33,478 nucleotides of DNA from Acidithiobacillus sp. (GTDB lineage: Bacteria; Pseudomonadota; Gammaproteobacteria; Acidithiobacillales; Acidithiobacillaceae): assembly GCA_028065135.1 (NCBI GenBank), contig JAPTWR010000013.1, positions 1 to 33,478 of the forward strand, read 5' to 3'. Below, one piece after another: positions 18,278-27,900 of the stretch (position 1 is the first letter of the stretch; each line of letters begins with the position of its first letter). The notes under the pieces are model-generated. The model saw only the letters and a program-made list of their open reading frames with translations, ran no database searches and was not told the DNA's origin. A program made the translations under genes and the position numbers.

Positions 18278-18814
18278 ATGAATTGGCAACTGCGCATTGG
18301 GGTCGTTCTCCTGTTGATGCTGACTTCGGCGGTAGCGTGGGCAGCCCCACTGAAGATCGGCTTTGTGGATCTCGATCGCGCATTGCGCGAACTGCCCGAG
18401 GCGCAGGCAGGCGCGACCAGCCTCAACAAACAGATAGCGGCTAAGCAGAAGGAAATCGAGGCGAAACGCCAACAGGTCAACACCTTTCAAAAGACCTTGG
18501 AAAGAGATTTTCCGCATCTGACCAATGCGCAAAGGCAGGAACGAGAGGCACGATTGCAAAATATGATCCTCAATTTTCAGCAGTTCCAGCGGCAGGCCCA
18601 GGATGGTTTAAACTATCAACGTAATCAGATTCTGAAAAACATACAGGATCAACTGGTCAAAGTGGTGAGCAGAATTGGGCGTGCCGGGCACTATACGGTT
18701 ATCCTCAATGATAAGTCTGTGCTTTATGTGAATGGCGCCATTGATATTACCTCGCAGGTGGTGGCGGCGATGGCGGCCAAACCTCCTTCTGATAAAGTGA
18801 AGGGTGGTAAATAG
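18278..18814 (+). CDS. skp: Periplasmic chaperone Skp (OmpH)
   Basis: Skp is a trimeric periplasmic chaperone that holds unfolded outer-membrane proteins on their way to BamA. It has 178 residues (E. coli 161). A signal peptide with a hydrophobic core ([14 protein letters not shown]) probably cleaves after AWA, about residue 22. The mature protein opens with [19 protein letters not shown], the conserved body strand. A long charged coiled coil (about residues 50-110, rich in Gln, Lys and Glu) forms the tentacles. A final small beta segment contains [26 protein letters not shown] precedes the ATG. The bamA-skp-lpxD-fabZ-lpxA order is the common one in gamma- and related proteobacteria. Confidence 0.93.
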   Translation: MNWQLRIGVVLLLMLTSAVAWAAPLKIGFVDLDRALRELPEAQAGATSLNKQIAAKQKEIEAKRQQVNTFQKTLERDFPHLTNAQRQEREARLQNMILNFQQFQRQAQDGLNYQRNQILKNIQDQLVKVVSRIGRAGHYTVILNDKSVLYVNGAIDITSQVVAAMAAKPPSDKVKGGK

Positions 18815-18815
18815 C

Positions 18816-19877
18816 GTGGCGCATGGCTTGTATCTCCTCGGTGATCTTGCACAGGTAGCTGGCGCTCAATTGCGTGGCGACGCTGGATACCAGATTAGTG
18901 CTGTGGCGCCTCTCAATACGGCCAGCAGTGCGGACCTTACTTTTTATCAGGACCCGCATTTGCGAAGTCTGTTAAAAGCGAGTAGAGCGGGAGCAGTGGT
19001 AATTACTCCGCAGGATGCGGAGGATTTTGTCGGCAACTGCCTGTTGACGGACAATCCCTATGCGGCGTTTGCGCGGATCATGCAGCACATCTATCCGCAG
19101 GACACCCTTCAGCCTGGGCTGCACCATACGGCGCAACTGGCGCGAGATGCGCAGGTGGATCCCGGTGCCCGCATAGATGCCTACGTGCAGATAGAGGCCG
19201 GAGCGGTGATCGCCGCGGGTGTTTGGCTGGAGGCCGGCACCTTTATTGGTGCGGGCGTGGCGGTTGGGAGGGGGTCACATCTTTACCCCGGTGTTAAAAT
19301 TTATGCGGGCTGCAAGTTGGGCGCCGATTGCATCCTCCATGCGGGTGCGGTGATCGGTGCCGATGGTTTTGGTTTTGCCGAGGCGGATGGCCGGTTTCTG
19401 AAGATACCGCAGGTGGGTCGTGTGCTCATTGGAAATGGCGTGGAGATTGGTGCCAACTCTTGCGTTGACCGTGGCGCGTTGGCCGACACGGTGATTGAAG
19501 ACGGGGTAAAGATAGATAATCTGGTGCAGATTGGGCACAACGTCCAGATCGGTGCGCATACGGTTATCGCCGGACAGACTGGTATCGCGGGAAGTACGCG
19601 GGTTGGCCGTCATTGCCGCATTGGTGGTCAGGTGGGGATTACCGGTCACATAGAAATTACCGATGGCTGTGTGATTGCCGGACAGAGCGCGGTGACGCAT
19701 TCCTTGCATCGTCCTGGTGTTTATTCGGGGGTGATCCCCGCACAGGAAGTGAACCGCTGGAGACGGATCGTCGCGCGTCTCAACGGGCTGGACGCACTGT
19801 TCCGTCGGGTGCAGCGAATCGAGCGTGAAGCCGGGCAGGATTTATCTACAAACGGGGAGCCATCTGATCGTGAATGA
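18816..19877 (+). CDS. lpxD: UDP-3-O-acyl-glucosamine N-acyltransferase LpxD
   Basis: LpxD adds the second acyl chain, to the 2-amino group, in lipid A synthesis, using acyl-ACP. It has 353 residues (E. coli 341). The N-terminal uridine-binding domain (about 1-100) has [16 protein letters not shown] left-handed beta helix of hexapeptide repeats (about 105-310) contains [20 protein letters not shown] and the catalytic His H241 in [14 protein letters not shown]-terminal helix follows. I chose GTG 18816, preceded by AAGGGTGG at 18800-18807. The in-frame GTG 18804 would overlap the skp end and lies inside that site. The gene overlaps fabZ by 8 bases. Its natural substrate here is probably the 3-amino analogue made by GnnA, GnnB and LpxA (inference). 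Confidence 0.94.
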   Translation: MAHGLYLLGDLAQVAGAQLRGDAGYQISAVAPLNTASSADLTFYQDPHLRSLLKASRAGAVVITPQDAEDFVGNCLLTDNPYAAFARIMQHIYPQDTLQPGLHHTAQLARDAQVDPGARIDAYVQIEAGAVIAAGVWLEAGTFIGAGVAVGRGSHLYPGVKIYAGCKLGADCILHAGAVIGADGFGFAEADGRFLKIPQVGRVLIGNGVEIGANSCVDRGALADTVIEDGVKIDNLVQIGHNVQIGAHTVIAGQTGIAGSTRVGRHCRIGGQVGITGHIEITDGCVIAGQSAVTHSLHRPGVYSGVIPAQEVNRWRRIVARLNGLDALFRRVQRIEREAGQDLSTNGEPSDRE

Positions 19878-20316
19878 GCTGAATATTCAGGATATTCTTA
19901 AACGCTTGCCACATCGCTATCCATTTTTGCTGGTGGATCGGGTGGTTGAAATGGAGATAGGGAAGCGTTTGCGCGCTTTGAAAAATGTCACCATGAACGA
20001 GCCGTATTTTCAAGGGCATTTCCCGGGATTTCCGGTTATGCCGGGGGTGCTCATCATTGAAGCGCTTGCCCAGGCTGCGGCTCTTCTCGCCTTTGTCTCC
20101 GAAGACAAGTATGGCGATAACGCGGCGGTTTATTTTGCCGGGATCGATAAGGCACGTTTCCGCAAGCCGGTGACGCCGGGTGATCAGTTGGAACTCATCG
20201 CCAATGTAAGTCGTCGGCGTTCCGGTATGTGGCAGATGGAAACGATGGCACTGGTCAATGGGGTGGAGGTCGCCTCTGCGTTGCTATTGGCCACATTGCG
20301 TGAGCATGCCCAATGA
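19870..20316 (+). CDS. fabZ: (3R)-hydroxyacyl-ACP dehydratase FabZ
   Basis: FabZ dehydrates 3-hydroxyacyl-ACP in fatty acid elongation. It competes with LpxA and LpxD for hydroxyacyl-ACP, which explains its place among the lipid A genes. From GTG 19870 it has 148 residues (E. coli 151). The hot-dog fold has [13 protein letters not shown] at the N-terminus and the catalytic pair H50 and E64 in [26 protein letters not shown] at 19854-19859 supports GTG 19870. An in-frame GTG at 19825 would add 15 residues not seen in the family. It overlaps lpxA by 4 bases (ATGA). Confidence 0.95.
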   Translation: MNELNIQDILKRLPHRYPFLLVDRVVEMEIGKRLRALKNVTMNEPYFQGHFPGFPVMPGVLIIEALAQAAALLAFVSEDKYGDNAAVYFAGIDKARFRKPVTPGDQLELIANVSRRRSGMWQMETMALVNGVEVASALLLATLREHAQ

Positions 20317-21095
20317 CTGCACAGATTCATCCGCAGGCTATCGTTGATCCCTTGGCACGGATCGGCGAGGGTTGCGTAATCGGGCCTTTTGCGGTCATTG
20401 GTGCAGATGTGGAGATCGGCAATCACTGCCAGATCGGTGCGCATACAGTCATTGAAGGTCCTAGCCGCTTGGGGGCCCATAACCATATCTTTCAATTTGC
20501 GTCTGTGGGCACTGCTCCCCAGGACCTTGGCTATACGGGCGAACCTACCGCGCTCGAAATCGGCTCGCACAATACGATACGCGAGTTTGTCACCATCAAT
20601 CGCGGCACCGTGAAAGGTGGTGGGGTCACGCGGATTGGCAATCACAATCTCCTCATGGCCTACTGCCATGTGGCGCATGACTGTTGTATTGGCGATCAGG
20701 TGGTGATGGCCAATGCTGCAACACTCGCCGGTCATGTCAGTGTCGAAGATCACGCCATCCTCGGCGGATTGTCGGCAGTACATCAGTATGCGCGGGTAGG
20801 GGCACATGCGATTCTCGGCGGCGGTACCATGGCTCCGCTAGATATTCCGCCCTTTATGATGGCGGCGGGTAACCATGCCAGATTGCATGGGATTAACGTT
20901 CGCGGTCTCGCGCGGCGGGGTATTTCCCGGGAGACTATCCTACAGATTAAGCGGGCTTACCGCCTACTTTTCCGTTCTGGGCAACGTTTGGAAGGTGCTA
21001 TGGATGAAGTCTTGCAACGTGGTCTGAACGCGCCTGAAGTGGCTTATCTCCTGGACTTTATCCGCAGCAGCAAGCGGGGAATTACCCGGCCATGA
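20313..21095 (+). CDS. lpxA: UDP-GlcNAc (or UDP-GlcNAc3N) acyltransferase LpxA
   Basis: LpxA performs the first acylation of lipid A synthesis at the glucosamine 3-position. It has 260 residues (E. coli 262). Hexapeptide repeats begin IHPQAIVDPLARIGEGCVIG, and the catalytic His is H122 in HVAHDCCIG. The conserved NHARLHGINVRGLARRG leads into the C-terminal helical domain. Because gnnA and gnnB follow directly, the acceptor is likely to include UDP-GlcNAc3N, giving an amide rather than an ester bond at position 3. The A. ferrooxidans enzyme has been studied in that context. Four-base overlaps link it to fabZ and gnnA. Confidence 0.96.
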   Translation: MTAQIHPQAIVDPLARIGEGCVIGPFAVIGADVEIGNHCQIGAHTVIEGPSRLGAHNHIFQFASVGTAPQDLGYTGEPTALEIGSHNTIREFVTINRGTVKGGGVTRIGNHNLLMAYCHVAHDCCIGDQVVMANAATLAGHVSVEDHAILGGLSAVHQYARVGAHAILGGGTMAPLDIPPFMMAAGNHARLHGINVRGLARRGISRETILQIKRAYRLLFRSGQRLEGAMDEVLQRGLNAPEVAYLLDFIRSSKRGITRP

Positions 21096-22033
21096 AAAAC
21101 ATGAGAACCGGCGTTATCGGCGTGGGTCATCTGGGTCGTTTCCACGCTCAGAAATATGCCGCGCTTTCGCAATTTGTGGGTATTTTTGATCAAAATGCCG
21201 AGCGCGCTGCAGAGGTGGCGGCAGAGCTGGATTGCCAGGCTTTTTCCAGTGTCGGCGCGTTACTGGCCGAAGTGGATGCGGTGTCCATTGTCACCCCCAC
21301 CTCCACCCACTTCGCTGTGGCGGAAGCGGCCATGCAGGCAGGTGTGCACTGTCTGGTCGAAAAGCCTTTTACCCTGGATACCGAAGAAGCGGATACACTG
21401 ATCGGCATGGCGCAGGAACGTCACTTGGTGCTGGCCGTCGGCCATATCAAACGGGTGCATCCGGCGATTCAGCATTTGCGCCAGGCGGGTTACGGAGCGC
21501 CTCGCTATCTCGAGGCGGAACGTCTGGCGCCCTTCAAGCCGCGCTCGCTGGATATCGACGTGATTATGGATCTGATGATTCACGATCTGGATCTGACATT
21601 GCTGTTGACCGGTGCTGAGCCGGTGGACGTGCGCGCTGTGGGTGTCGCGGCAGTGACGGACAAGGCGGATATGGCCAACGCCTGGATGACGCTGAACAAT
21701 GGCACGGTGGCCAACCTGGCGGCCTCCCGGGTAGTGCGGGAACCAGCACGGCGCATGCGTATTTTTTGGCAGGATCGTTATGCCTCAGTGGATTTTCTCA
21801 ACAACACCCTGCATATCTACCATCGCGGTGCGGGATCTGTGCCGGGAATTCCCGGTGTGCGTGATGAGGCCGTGGAGTTACCCAAACGGGATGCCCTGGC
21901 GGCGGAGATTGAGGATTTCCTGAATGCCATCGTGACGCACCGACCGGTGTTTTGTGATGGCATCGCGGGTCGGCGGGTGTTGGCGGCGGCGCTGCAGGTG
22001 CGGGTGGCCGTGGAGGCTTTTCTACAGCACTGA
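21092..22033 (+). CDS. gnnA: UDP-GlcNAc 3-dehydrogenase GnnA (Gfo/Idh/MocA family)
   Basis: GnnA oxidises the 3-hydroxyl of UDP-GlcNAc with NAD+ to give the 3-keto sugar nucleotide, which GnnB then aminates. It has 313 residues. The N-terminal Rossmann fold has GVIGVGHLGRFHA (residues 7-19). The family's E-K-P catalytic motif is at E90-K91-P92 (HCLVEKPFTLD), and IMDLMIHDLDLTLLL with the C-terminal alpha/beta substrate domain follows. The ATG overlaps the lpxA stop (ATGA). Gfo/Idh/MocA proteins act on many sugars, so the specific function comes from context: the pair between lpxA and lpxB is the arrangement described for A. ferrooxidans. Confidence 0.9.
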   Translation: MKNMRTGVIGVGHLGRFHAQKYAALSQFVGIFDQNAERAAEVAAELDCQAFSSVGALLAEVDAVSIVTPTSTHFAVAEAAMQAGVHCLVEKPFTLDTEEADTLIGMAQERHLVLAVGHIKRVHPAIQHLRQAGYGAPRYLEAERLAPFKPRSLDIDVIMDLMIHDLDLTLLLTGAEPVDVRAVGVAAVTDKADMANAWMTLNNGTVANLAASRVVREPARRMRIFWQDRYASVDFLNNTLHIYHRGAGSVPGIPGVRDEAVELPKRDALAAEIEDFLNAIVTHRPVFCDGIAGRRVLAAALQVRVAVEAFLQH

Positions 22034-22077
22034 GAGGCATACTGGTGCTGGTCTTGACGTTTTTTGGACGGTGATGC

Positions 22078-23187
22078 ATGACGCAAAATACAGCAATTCC
22101 CATGGTCGATTTGCGCGCGCACTTTGCGCCACTGCGGGATGAGATTCTGACGGGGATAGGGAAAATTCTGGAAGAGGCCAGCTTTATTCTGGGAAATCAT
22201 GGACGTGTGCTGGAGGCGGAGGTGGCGGGACTCTCCGGTGTTGCTTACGGTGTAGGCTGCGCTTCCGGTACGGATGCCCTGATGCTGGCTCTGCGTGCCC
22301 TGGGGATTGGTCCCGGCGACGAAGTGATCGTCCCTGCCTTTACGTTCATTGCGACTGCGGAAGCCGTGCTTTATGTGGGTGCTACGCCGATCTTTGTGGA
22401 TGTGGATGATCGTTTTTACGCCATGACCGTTGCCGGTATCGAGGCCGCGATTACGCCGCGGACCAAAGCGATCATCCCCGTACATCTCTACGGCTTGCCT
22501 GCGGATATGCCTGCCATCATGGCGCTCGCTCAGAAACATGGTTTACAGGTCATTGAGGATTGTGCCCAAGCCATTGGCGCCGAAATAAACGGACAGCGGG
22601 TAGGAAGTTTTGGCGACCTCGGCTGTTTTTCTTTCTTCCCCAGTAAAAACCTCGGTGCTGCCGGGGATGGTGGAATGGTGGTGACGGCGGATGCGGAACT
22701 GGAACGTAAACTGCGCGGACTGCGCAACCATGGTTCCTGGCAAACCTACCACCACGACGTGTTGGGCTATAATAGCCGCCTCGACGAAATGCAGGCGCTG
22801 ATTCTGCGGGCGAAGTTCCCGTATCTGGCGACTTATAACGCCGGACGGCGGCAGGCGGCGGGGTGGTACGCCGAACATCTGGCGGGTCTCGATCTACAGT
22901 TGCCTGCGGTGCCGGTGGGCTATCACCACGTCTTCCACCAGTTTACCATCCAATCGGATGCACGGGATGCGGTCAAAGCGGCATTGCATGCGGAGGGCAT
23001 CGCCAGTGCTATCTACTATCCCATTCCGGGGCATCGGCAGAAGATGTTTGCGCATCAGCCCCAAGCCCGTTGTCCGGTGGCGGAGCGTCTGGCGGAGCGG
23101 GTGCTCTCGCTGCCCATGTTCCCGGAACTGCGTGAAGAGCAGATTGCCAGGATTGCTACCGTGATCCGTCGCACCCTGCACGGCTAG
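22078..23187 (+). CDS. gnnB: UDP-3-keto-GlcNAc aminotransferase GnnB (DegT/DnrJ/EryC1 family)
   Basis: GnnB is a PLP-dependent aminotransferase that uses L-glutamate to convert the GnnA product to UDP-GlcNAc3N, so that LpxA can attach an amide-linked chain. It has 369 residues. Family landmarks are ASGTDALMLALRALGIGPGD, VPAFTFIATAEAV, VHLYGLPADM, EDCAQAIGA and the Schiff-base lysine K190 in CFSFFPSKNLGAAGDGG. The gene starts 44 bases after gnnA. That gap shows no convincing RBS beyond weak purines. Amide-linked lipid A should resist acid and base hydrolysis better than ester-linked forms, a plausible advantage for an acidophile (inference). Confidence 0.9.
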   Translation: MTQNTAIPMVDLRAHFAPLRDEILTGIGKILEEASFILGNHGRVLEAEVAGLSGVAYGVGCASGTDALMLALRALGIGPGDEVIVPAFTFIATAEAVLYVGATPIFVDVDDRFYAMTVAGIEAAITPRTKAIIPVHLYGLPADMPAIMALAQKHGLQVIEDCAQAIGAEINGQRVGSFGDLGCFSFFPSKNLGAAGDGGMVVTADAELERKLRGLRNHGSWQTYHHDVLGYNSRLDEMQALILRAKFPYLATYNAGRRQAAGWYAEHLAGLDLQLPAVPVGYHHVFHQFTIQSDARDAVKAALHAEGIASAIYYPIPGHRQKMFAHQPQARCPVAERLAERVLSLPMFPELREEQIARIATVIRRTLHG

Positions 23188-23191
23188 GACC

Positions 23192-24319
23192 TTGGGCAAG
23201 GCCTTTATGCTCGCGGTAGAGCGTTCCGGCGAAAATCTCGGGCTGGAAATCATGGCGAATGCAGCGCAGGCCGGACTCGCTCTACAGTGGTCGGGGGTGG
23301 TTGGATCCCGCCTACAGGCTGCGGGGGTGCAGAATATTGCCGATGGTGAAGTCTTGGCGATGATAGGGTTGGTCGAAGTTTTGCGGCACTACCGCCGCCT
23401 GCGCAGGCTCTATGGGCAGATTCGGCAGCATCTGCAGGCGGAACGGCCGGATTGCGTGGTGCTGATTGACCATCCGGCGTTCAATCTGCACATTGCCAAG
23501 CTGGCTAAAAATCTGGGCATTCGGGTGCTCTATGTGGTAGGTCCACAGATCTGGGCCTGGCGCTCGCAGCGGATTCATCAGATCAAGCGCGTGGTGGACC
23601 ACATGCTGGTGCTTTTTCCCTTTGAAGTGCCCATTTATGCACAGGTGGGGGTGCCGGTGCATGTGCTGGCACATCCACTGTTGGCGCAGACTGCAGCAGT
23701 GCCCGATCGGGAAAGCGCGCGGGCGGCGCTGAACATGGCGGCAGATGGCCAGGTGCTTGCGCTTTTACCCGGGAGTCGGCGTGGTGAACTGGAACGACTG
23801 GTATTGCGTTATGCCGAAACGGCTCGCCGCTTGCGCGAACAGATGCCGGATCTGCGAATTCTGGTGGCCTTGGCCAGGGAGGAGTTACGCCCCCTCTGGG
23901 AGCGGCTCTGGAAACAAGGTGCCGGGCCGGAAGATGCACGGCTGGCGGTCGCCCAGACTCAAACTGTGCTGGCGGCCGCCGATGTGGTGCTGGTCGCCTC
24001 CGGTACCGCCACCCTGGAAACCGCACTCATGCAGCGCCCGGCGGTGGTCGTCTATATTTTGAACGCACTCACCTTTGCTGTTGTCCGCAGGCTGGTGAAG
24101 ACACCCTTCGTGGCCATGCCCAATGTTCTGCTGAAAAAATCCGTGTACCCGGAATTTCTCCAGGAGGCATTTGAGCCCGCGCAAGTGGCGGATGCCCTAG
24201 CCGCACTTTTGGGCCCGGCAGGCCCCGTGCAGGTGGCAGAATTGCAAAAACTGCGCGGTTTGCTGGAAGGCGATCCCCCGGAGCAATTGCAGCAGGTACT
24301 ACGCGAGATGTTGACGTGA
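23192..24319 (+). CDS. lpxB: Lipid A disaccharide synthase LpxB
   Basis: LpxB joins UDP-diacyl-glucosamine and lipid X to form the beta-1,6 disaccharide, as a peripheral inner-membrane GT-B enzyme (family GT19). It has 375 residues (E. coli 382). IGLVEVLRHYRRLRR, LIDHPAFNLH (D93 at the catalytic Asp position), VGPQIWAWRSQRI, LPGSRRGEL (R196) and SGTATLETAL are clear LpxB features. The N-terminal loop, usually AGEASGD, reads AVERSGEN here, a marked departure. TTG 23192 lies 5 bases after the gnnB stop with only a weak AGGA before it; ATG 23207 is an alternative but would clip the first strand. The substrate carries an extra amide-linked chain if GnnA and GnnB are active. Confidence 0.92.
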   Translation: MGKAFMLAVERSGENLGLEIMANAAQAGLALQWSGVVGSRLQAAGVQNIADGEVLAMIGLVEVLRHYRRLRRLYGQIRQHLQAERPDCVVLIDHPAFNLHIAKLAKNLGIRVLYVVGPQIWAWRSQRIHQIKRVVDHMLVLFPFEVPIYAQVGVPVHVLAHPLLAQTAAVPDRESARAALNMAADGQVLALLPGSRRGELERLVLRYAETARRLREQMPDLRILVALAREELRPLWERLWKQGAGPEDARLAVAQTQTVLAAADVVLVASGTATLETALMQRPAVVVYILNALTFAVVRRLVKTPFVAMPNVLLKKSVYPEFLQEAFEPAQVADALAALLGPAGPVQVAELQKLRGLLEGDPPEQLQQVLREMLT

Positions 24320-24332
24320 AGCCGGTCGTCCT

Positions 24333-24926
24333 ATGAAAAACGCACCGGACCTGGAACACTGGGGACCCCAGTGTGCCGGAGTGGATGAAGCGGGGCGGGG
24401 ACCGCTTGCCGGGCCGGTGGTGGCGGCAGCGGTGATTCTGCGCGCCCCCCTCCATGGCCTGAATGATTCCAAGAAAATGACGGCAGTGGCACGGGCGCAT
24501 TGGGCTGCCCGTATCCGCAGCGAGGCCCTGGCCTGGTCGGTGAGCCGGGCTGCGGTTTGGGAGATTGAACGCTACAATATTTTACAGGCGTCTTTGCGGG
24601 CCATGGCCCGGGCGGTTGCGGGCCTGCCCCGGCGACCTCAGCGGATTATTGTCGATGGCAACCAGTCACCCCCCGGTTGGCAGGTAGAGACGCGGGTGGG
24701 TGGCGACGGTCAGGTGGATGCGATCGCTGCCGCGGGTATTCTGGCCAAAGTAGCGCGGGATGAGGAGATGCTCTTGCTCGACAGGTATTATCCCCAATAC
24801 GGATTGGCGCGACATATGGGTTATGGCACTGTGGTGCACTTGGCGGCCCTGCGGCGCTGTGGACCCTCGGTCCTGCACCGGCGTGGTTTCGCTCCTGTGG
24901 ATCGGGCTTGGGCAGCGGTGCAATGA
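24333..24926 (+). CDS. rnhB: Ribonuclease HII
   Basis: RNase HII cleaves RNA in RNA-DNA hybrids and removes single ribonucleotides misplaced in DNA. It has 197 residues (E. coli 198). The active-site set is present: D18 and E19 in CAGVDEAGRGPLAGPVVAAA, D108 in IIVDGN and D129 in QVDAIAAAGILAKVARD. The conserved HMGYGT substrate segment is near residue 161. It starts 13 bases after lpxB and overlaps dnaE by 4 bases (ATGA). The lpxB-rnhB-dnaE-accA order is common in gamma- and related proteobacteria. Confidence 0.96.
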   Translation: MKNAPDLEHWGPQCAGVDEAGRGPLAGPVVAAAVILRAPLHGLNDSKKMTAVARAHWAARIRSEALAWSVSRAAVWEIERYNILQASLRAMARAVAGLPRRPQRIIVDGNQSPPGWQVETRVGGDGQVDAIAAAGILAKVARDEEMLLLDRYYPQYGLARHMGYGTVVHLAALRRCGPSVLHRRGFAPVDRAWAAVQ

Positions 24927-27900
24927 GTACCCCCCGCTTTGTCCATTTGCACGTACACTCTGAATATTCCTTGGAGGATGGCATTATTCCGGTGAAGGCG
25001 CTGGTCAGGCGCTGTGCGGAGCGGGGCATGTCGGCCGTGGCGATCACCGATCATGGCAATCTCTTCGCCCTGGTCAAATTCTACAACGCGGCCCGGAGTC
25101 TGGGTGTCAAGCCCCTGATTGGCAGTGAAATCTGGGTGCATGATGCGGCAGATTTAGATCGGCCCGCCGGCCTGATCCTGCTGTGTATGAATAAAACCGG
25201 CTACGGCAACCTCAGCCGCTTGCTCAGTCGGGCTTACCTGGAGGGTAGTCGCCACGGACGTCCACAGATCGACGCGGTATGGCTGGAAGGCGCGAGCGAC
25301 GGTCTCATCGCGCTGTCTGCGGCAGGCCAGGGGGAAATCGGGCGTGCCCTGCAGCGCAATCCCCAGCAGGCGGAAAACCGAGCACGATACTACGCAAAGC
25401 TTTTCCCCGAACGTTTTTATCTGGAAGTGCAGCGCAATGGCGAGATTGGGCAGGAGGCGCTGGTACAGGCCACGGTGCTGCTCGCAGGAAAATTGGATTT
25501 ACCACTGGTGGCCACCAACAATGCACACTTTCTGGATGCGGCGGACTTTGCGGCCTTCGATGCGCGGCAGTGTATTTCTGCGGGCTTTACCCTGGATGAC
25601 CCACGCCGTCCCCGCCGTTTTACGCCGGAGCACCGTCTGCCAGACCCCGAAGAAATGCGAGAGCGTTTTGCGGACCTGCCGGAAGCTTGCGACAACACCA
25701 TCGAAATCGCGCGACGCTGTAATATGGAGTTGGTGTTAGGCCAGTATGCGCTCCCGGACTACCCCATTCCTGCCGGTCAGTCCGTAGATGAATATTTGCA
25801 TGATGCGGCGCAAAAAGGTCTACAGGAACGTTTGCAGGAACTGCATATCACCGGCGACGCCACGCTGCCTTATCATGAACGCCTGTTGCGTGAGGTCAGC
25901 GTCATTCAGCAGATGGGCTTCCCCGGTTATTTTCTCATCGTCGCGGATTTCATACAGTGGGCAAAAAATAATGGCGTCCCGGTAGGGCCGGGGCGTGGCT
26001 CCGGTGCCGGATCGCTGGTGGCCTATGCACTGCGGATCACCGATCTCGATCCCATTGGCAATGGCCTGTTATTCGAACGCTTTCTCAACCCCGAGCGTGT
26101 TTCCATGCCTGATTTCGACGTGGATTTCTGCATGGATCAGCGTGACCGCGTGATTCAGTATGTGGCCGACAAATACGGTCGCGATCGGGTCGGCCAGATC
26201 ATTACCTTCGGGACGATGAAGGCGCGGGCGGTGGTACGTGATGTCGGCCGGGTGCTGGGTTTGCCTTACGGCTTTGTCGACCAATTGGCTAAGTTGGTGC
26301 CGGGCGATCTGGGTATGACCCTGGCGAAGGCCCTGGAGGAATCCGAGGAACTGCGCCGCCGCCAGACCGAGGAAGACGATGTCCGTGACTTGTTGGACAT
26401 CGCTCTGCGCCTGGAGGGCTTGCCACGCCACGCCTCGACCCATGCGGGTGGCGTGGTGATTTCCCCGGAACCGCTGGCCGACCGCCTGCCGCTCTTTAAC
26501 GACGGCTCCGAAGGGGGGGGGCAACGTCACCCAGCTCGATAAGGATGATGTGGAGAAGATGGGGCTGGTAAAGTTCGACTTTCTCGGGTTGCGCACCCTG
26601 ACCATCATTGATATGGCGATCAAACTCATCAATGCCGATGCGCCGGCGACGGGGCGCGCACCAGTGAATATTCAGCAATTACCTTTAGACGATGCGGCGA
26701 CTTTTGCCTTGCTCAAATCCACCGAGACGGCGGCGGTCTTCCAACTGGAGTCGTCTGGCATGCGTGATCTGGTGCGGCGTCTGCAGCCTGATACCTTTGA
26801 AGATATCGTTGCCCTCGTCGCCTTGTTCCGGCCCGGACCACTGCAGTCAGGCATGGTCGATGACTTCATCGCCCGTAAACATGGCAAGGCGCAGGTAACT
26901 TTTCTGCATCCCGACCTGGCGCCGATTCTCGATGAAACCTATGGGGTGATTGTTTATCAGGAACAGGTCATGCAATCCGCACAGACGCTGGCGGGTTATT
27001 CCCTCGGCGGCGCCGATTTGCTGCGGCGGGCCATGGGCAAGAAAAAACCGGAGGAAATGGCCAAGCAGCGCGCTATTTTCCTGGCGGGGGCTCACAAAAA
27101 TGGTCTGGCAGCGGACCAGGCCGGGGCGATCTTCGACCTCATGGAAAAGTTTGCCGAGTACGGTTTCAACAAGTCGCACTCGGCAGCCTATGCTCTGGTG
27201 TCCTATCAGACGGCTTACCTGAAGGCGCACTATCCACAATTTTTTATGGCGGCTGTGTTGACCGCGGATATGGATCATACCGACAAGGTCGTGGCGATGC
27301 TTGCCGAGTGTACCCGTATGGGGCTACGGATTGTTCCGCCGAGCGTTCAGCAGGGGGTATTGGAGTTCCGACCGGAGGGGGATGGTGATATCCGCTTTGG
27401 TCTGGGAGCCATTAAAGGTTTGGGGCGGGCCGCCATTCAGGCGATTCTCGACGCTCGTAGAGAAGGGCCCTTCTTGAATCTTTTCGATCTGCTCTGCCGG
27501 GTGGATACCCAGAAAATCAATCGCCGTGCCCTGGAAGCGTTGATTCGTGCCGGCGCTATGGATGACTGGGGTGTGTCGCGGGCCAGCCTGATTGCTTCCG
27601 TGGACAGTTGTATTGAAGCAGCGGCGCAGTTTCAGAGCAATCGGGCAAGTCAGCAGGAATCGTTGTTTAGCGGACAGGAAGCATTGCCGGTGGCGCCACC
27701 GCCGGTGCTGGCGGAAGCATGGAGCCTCACCGAAACCCTGCGTCAGGAACGGGAGACCCTGGGTTTTTATCTCAGTGGTCATCCTATGGCTAGTCTGCGG
27801 GATGATCTGGCGGCACTGGGAACGGTGCCTCTCGGCGACATCTGCAGTGGCACCACGGTGCTGGTGGCTGGGTTGGTGGTGGCGCGGCGCAGCACCCGGA

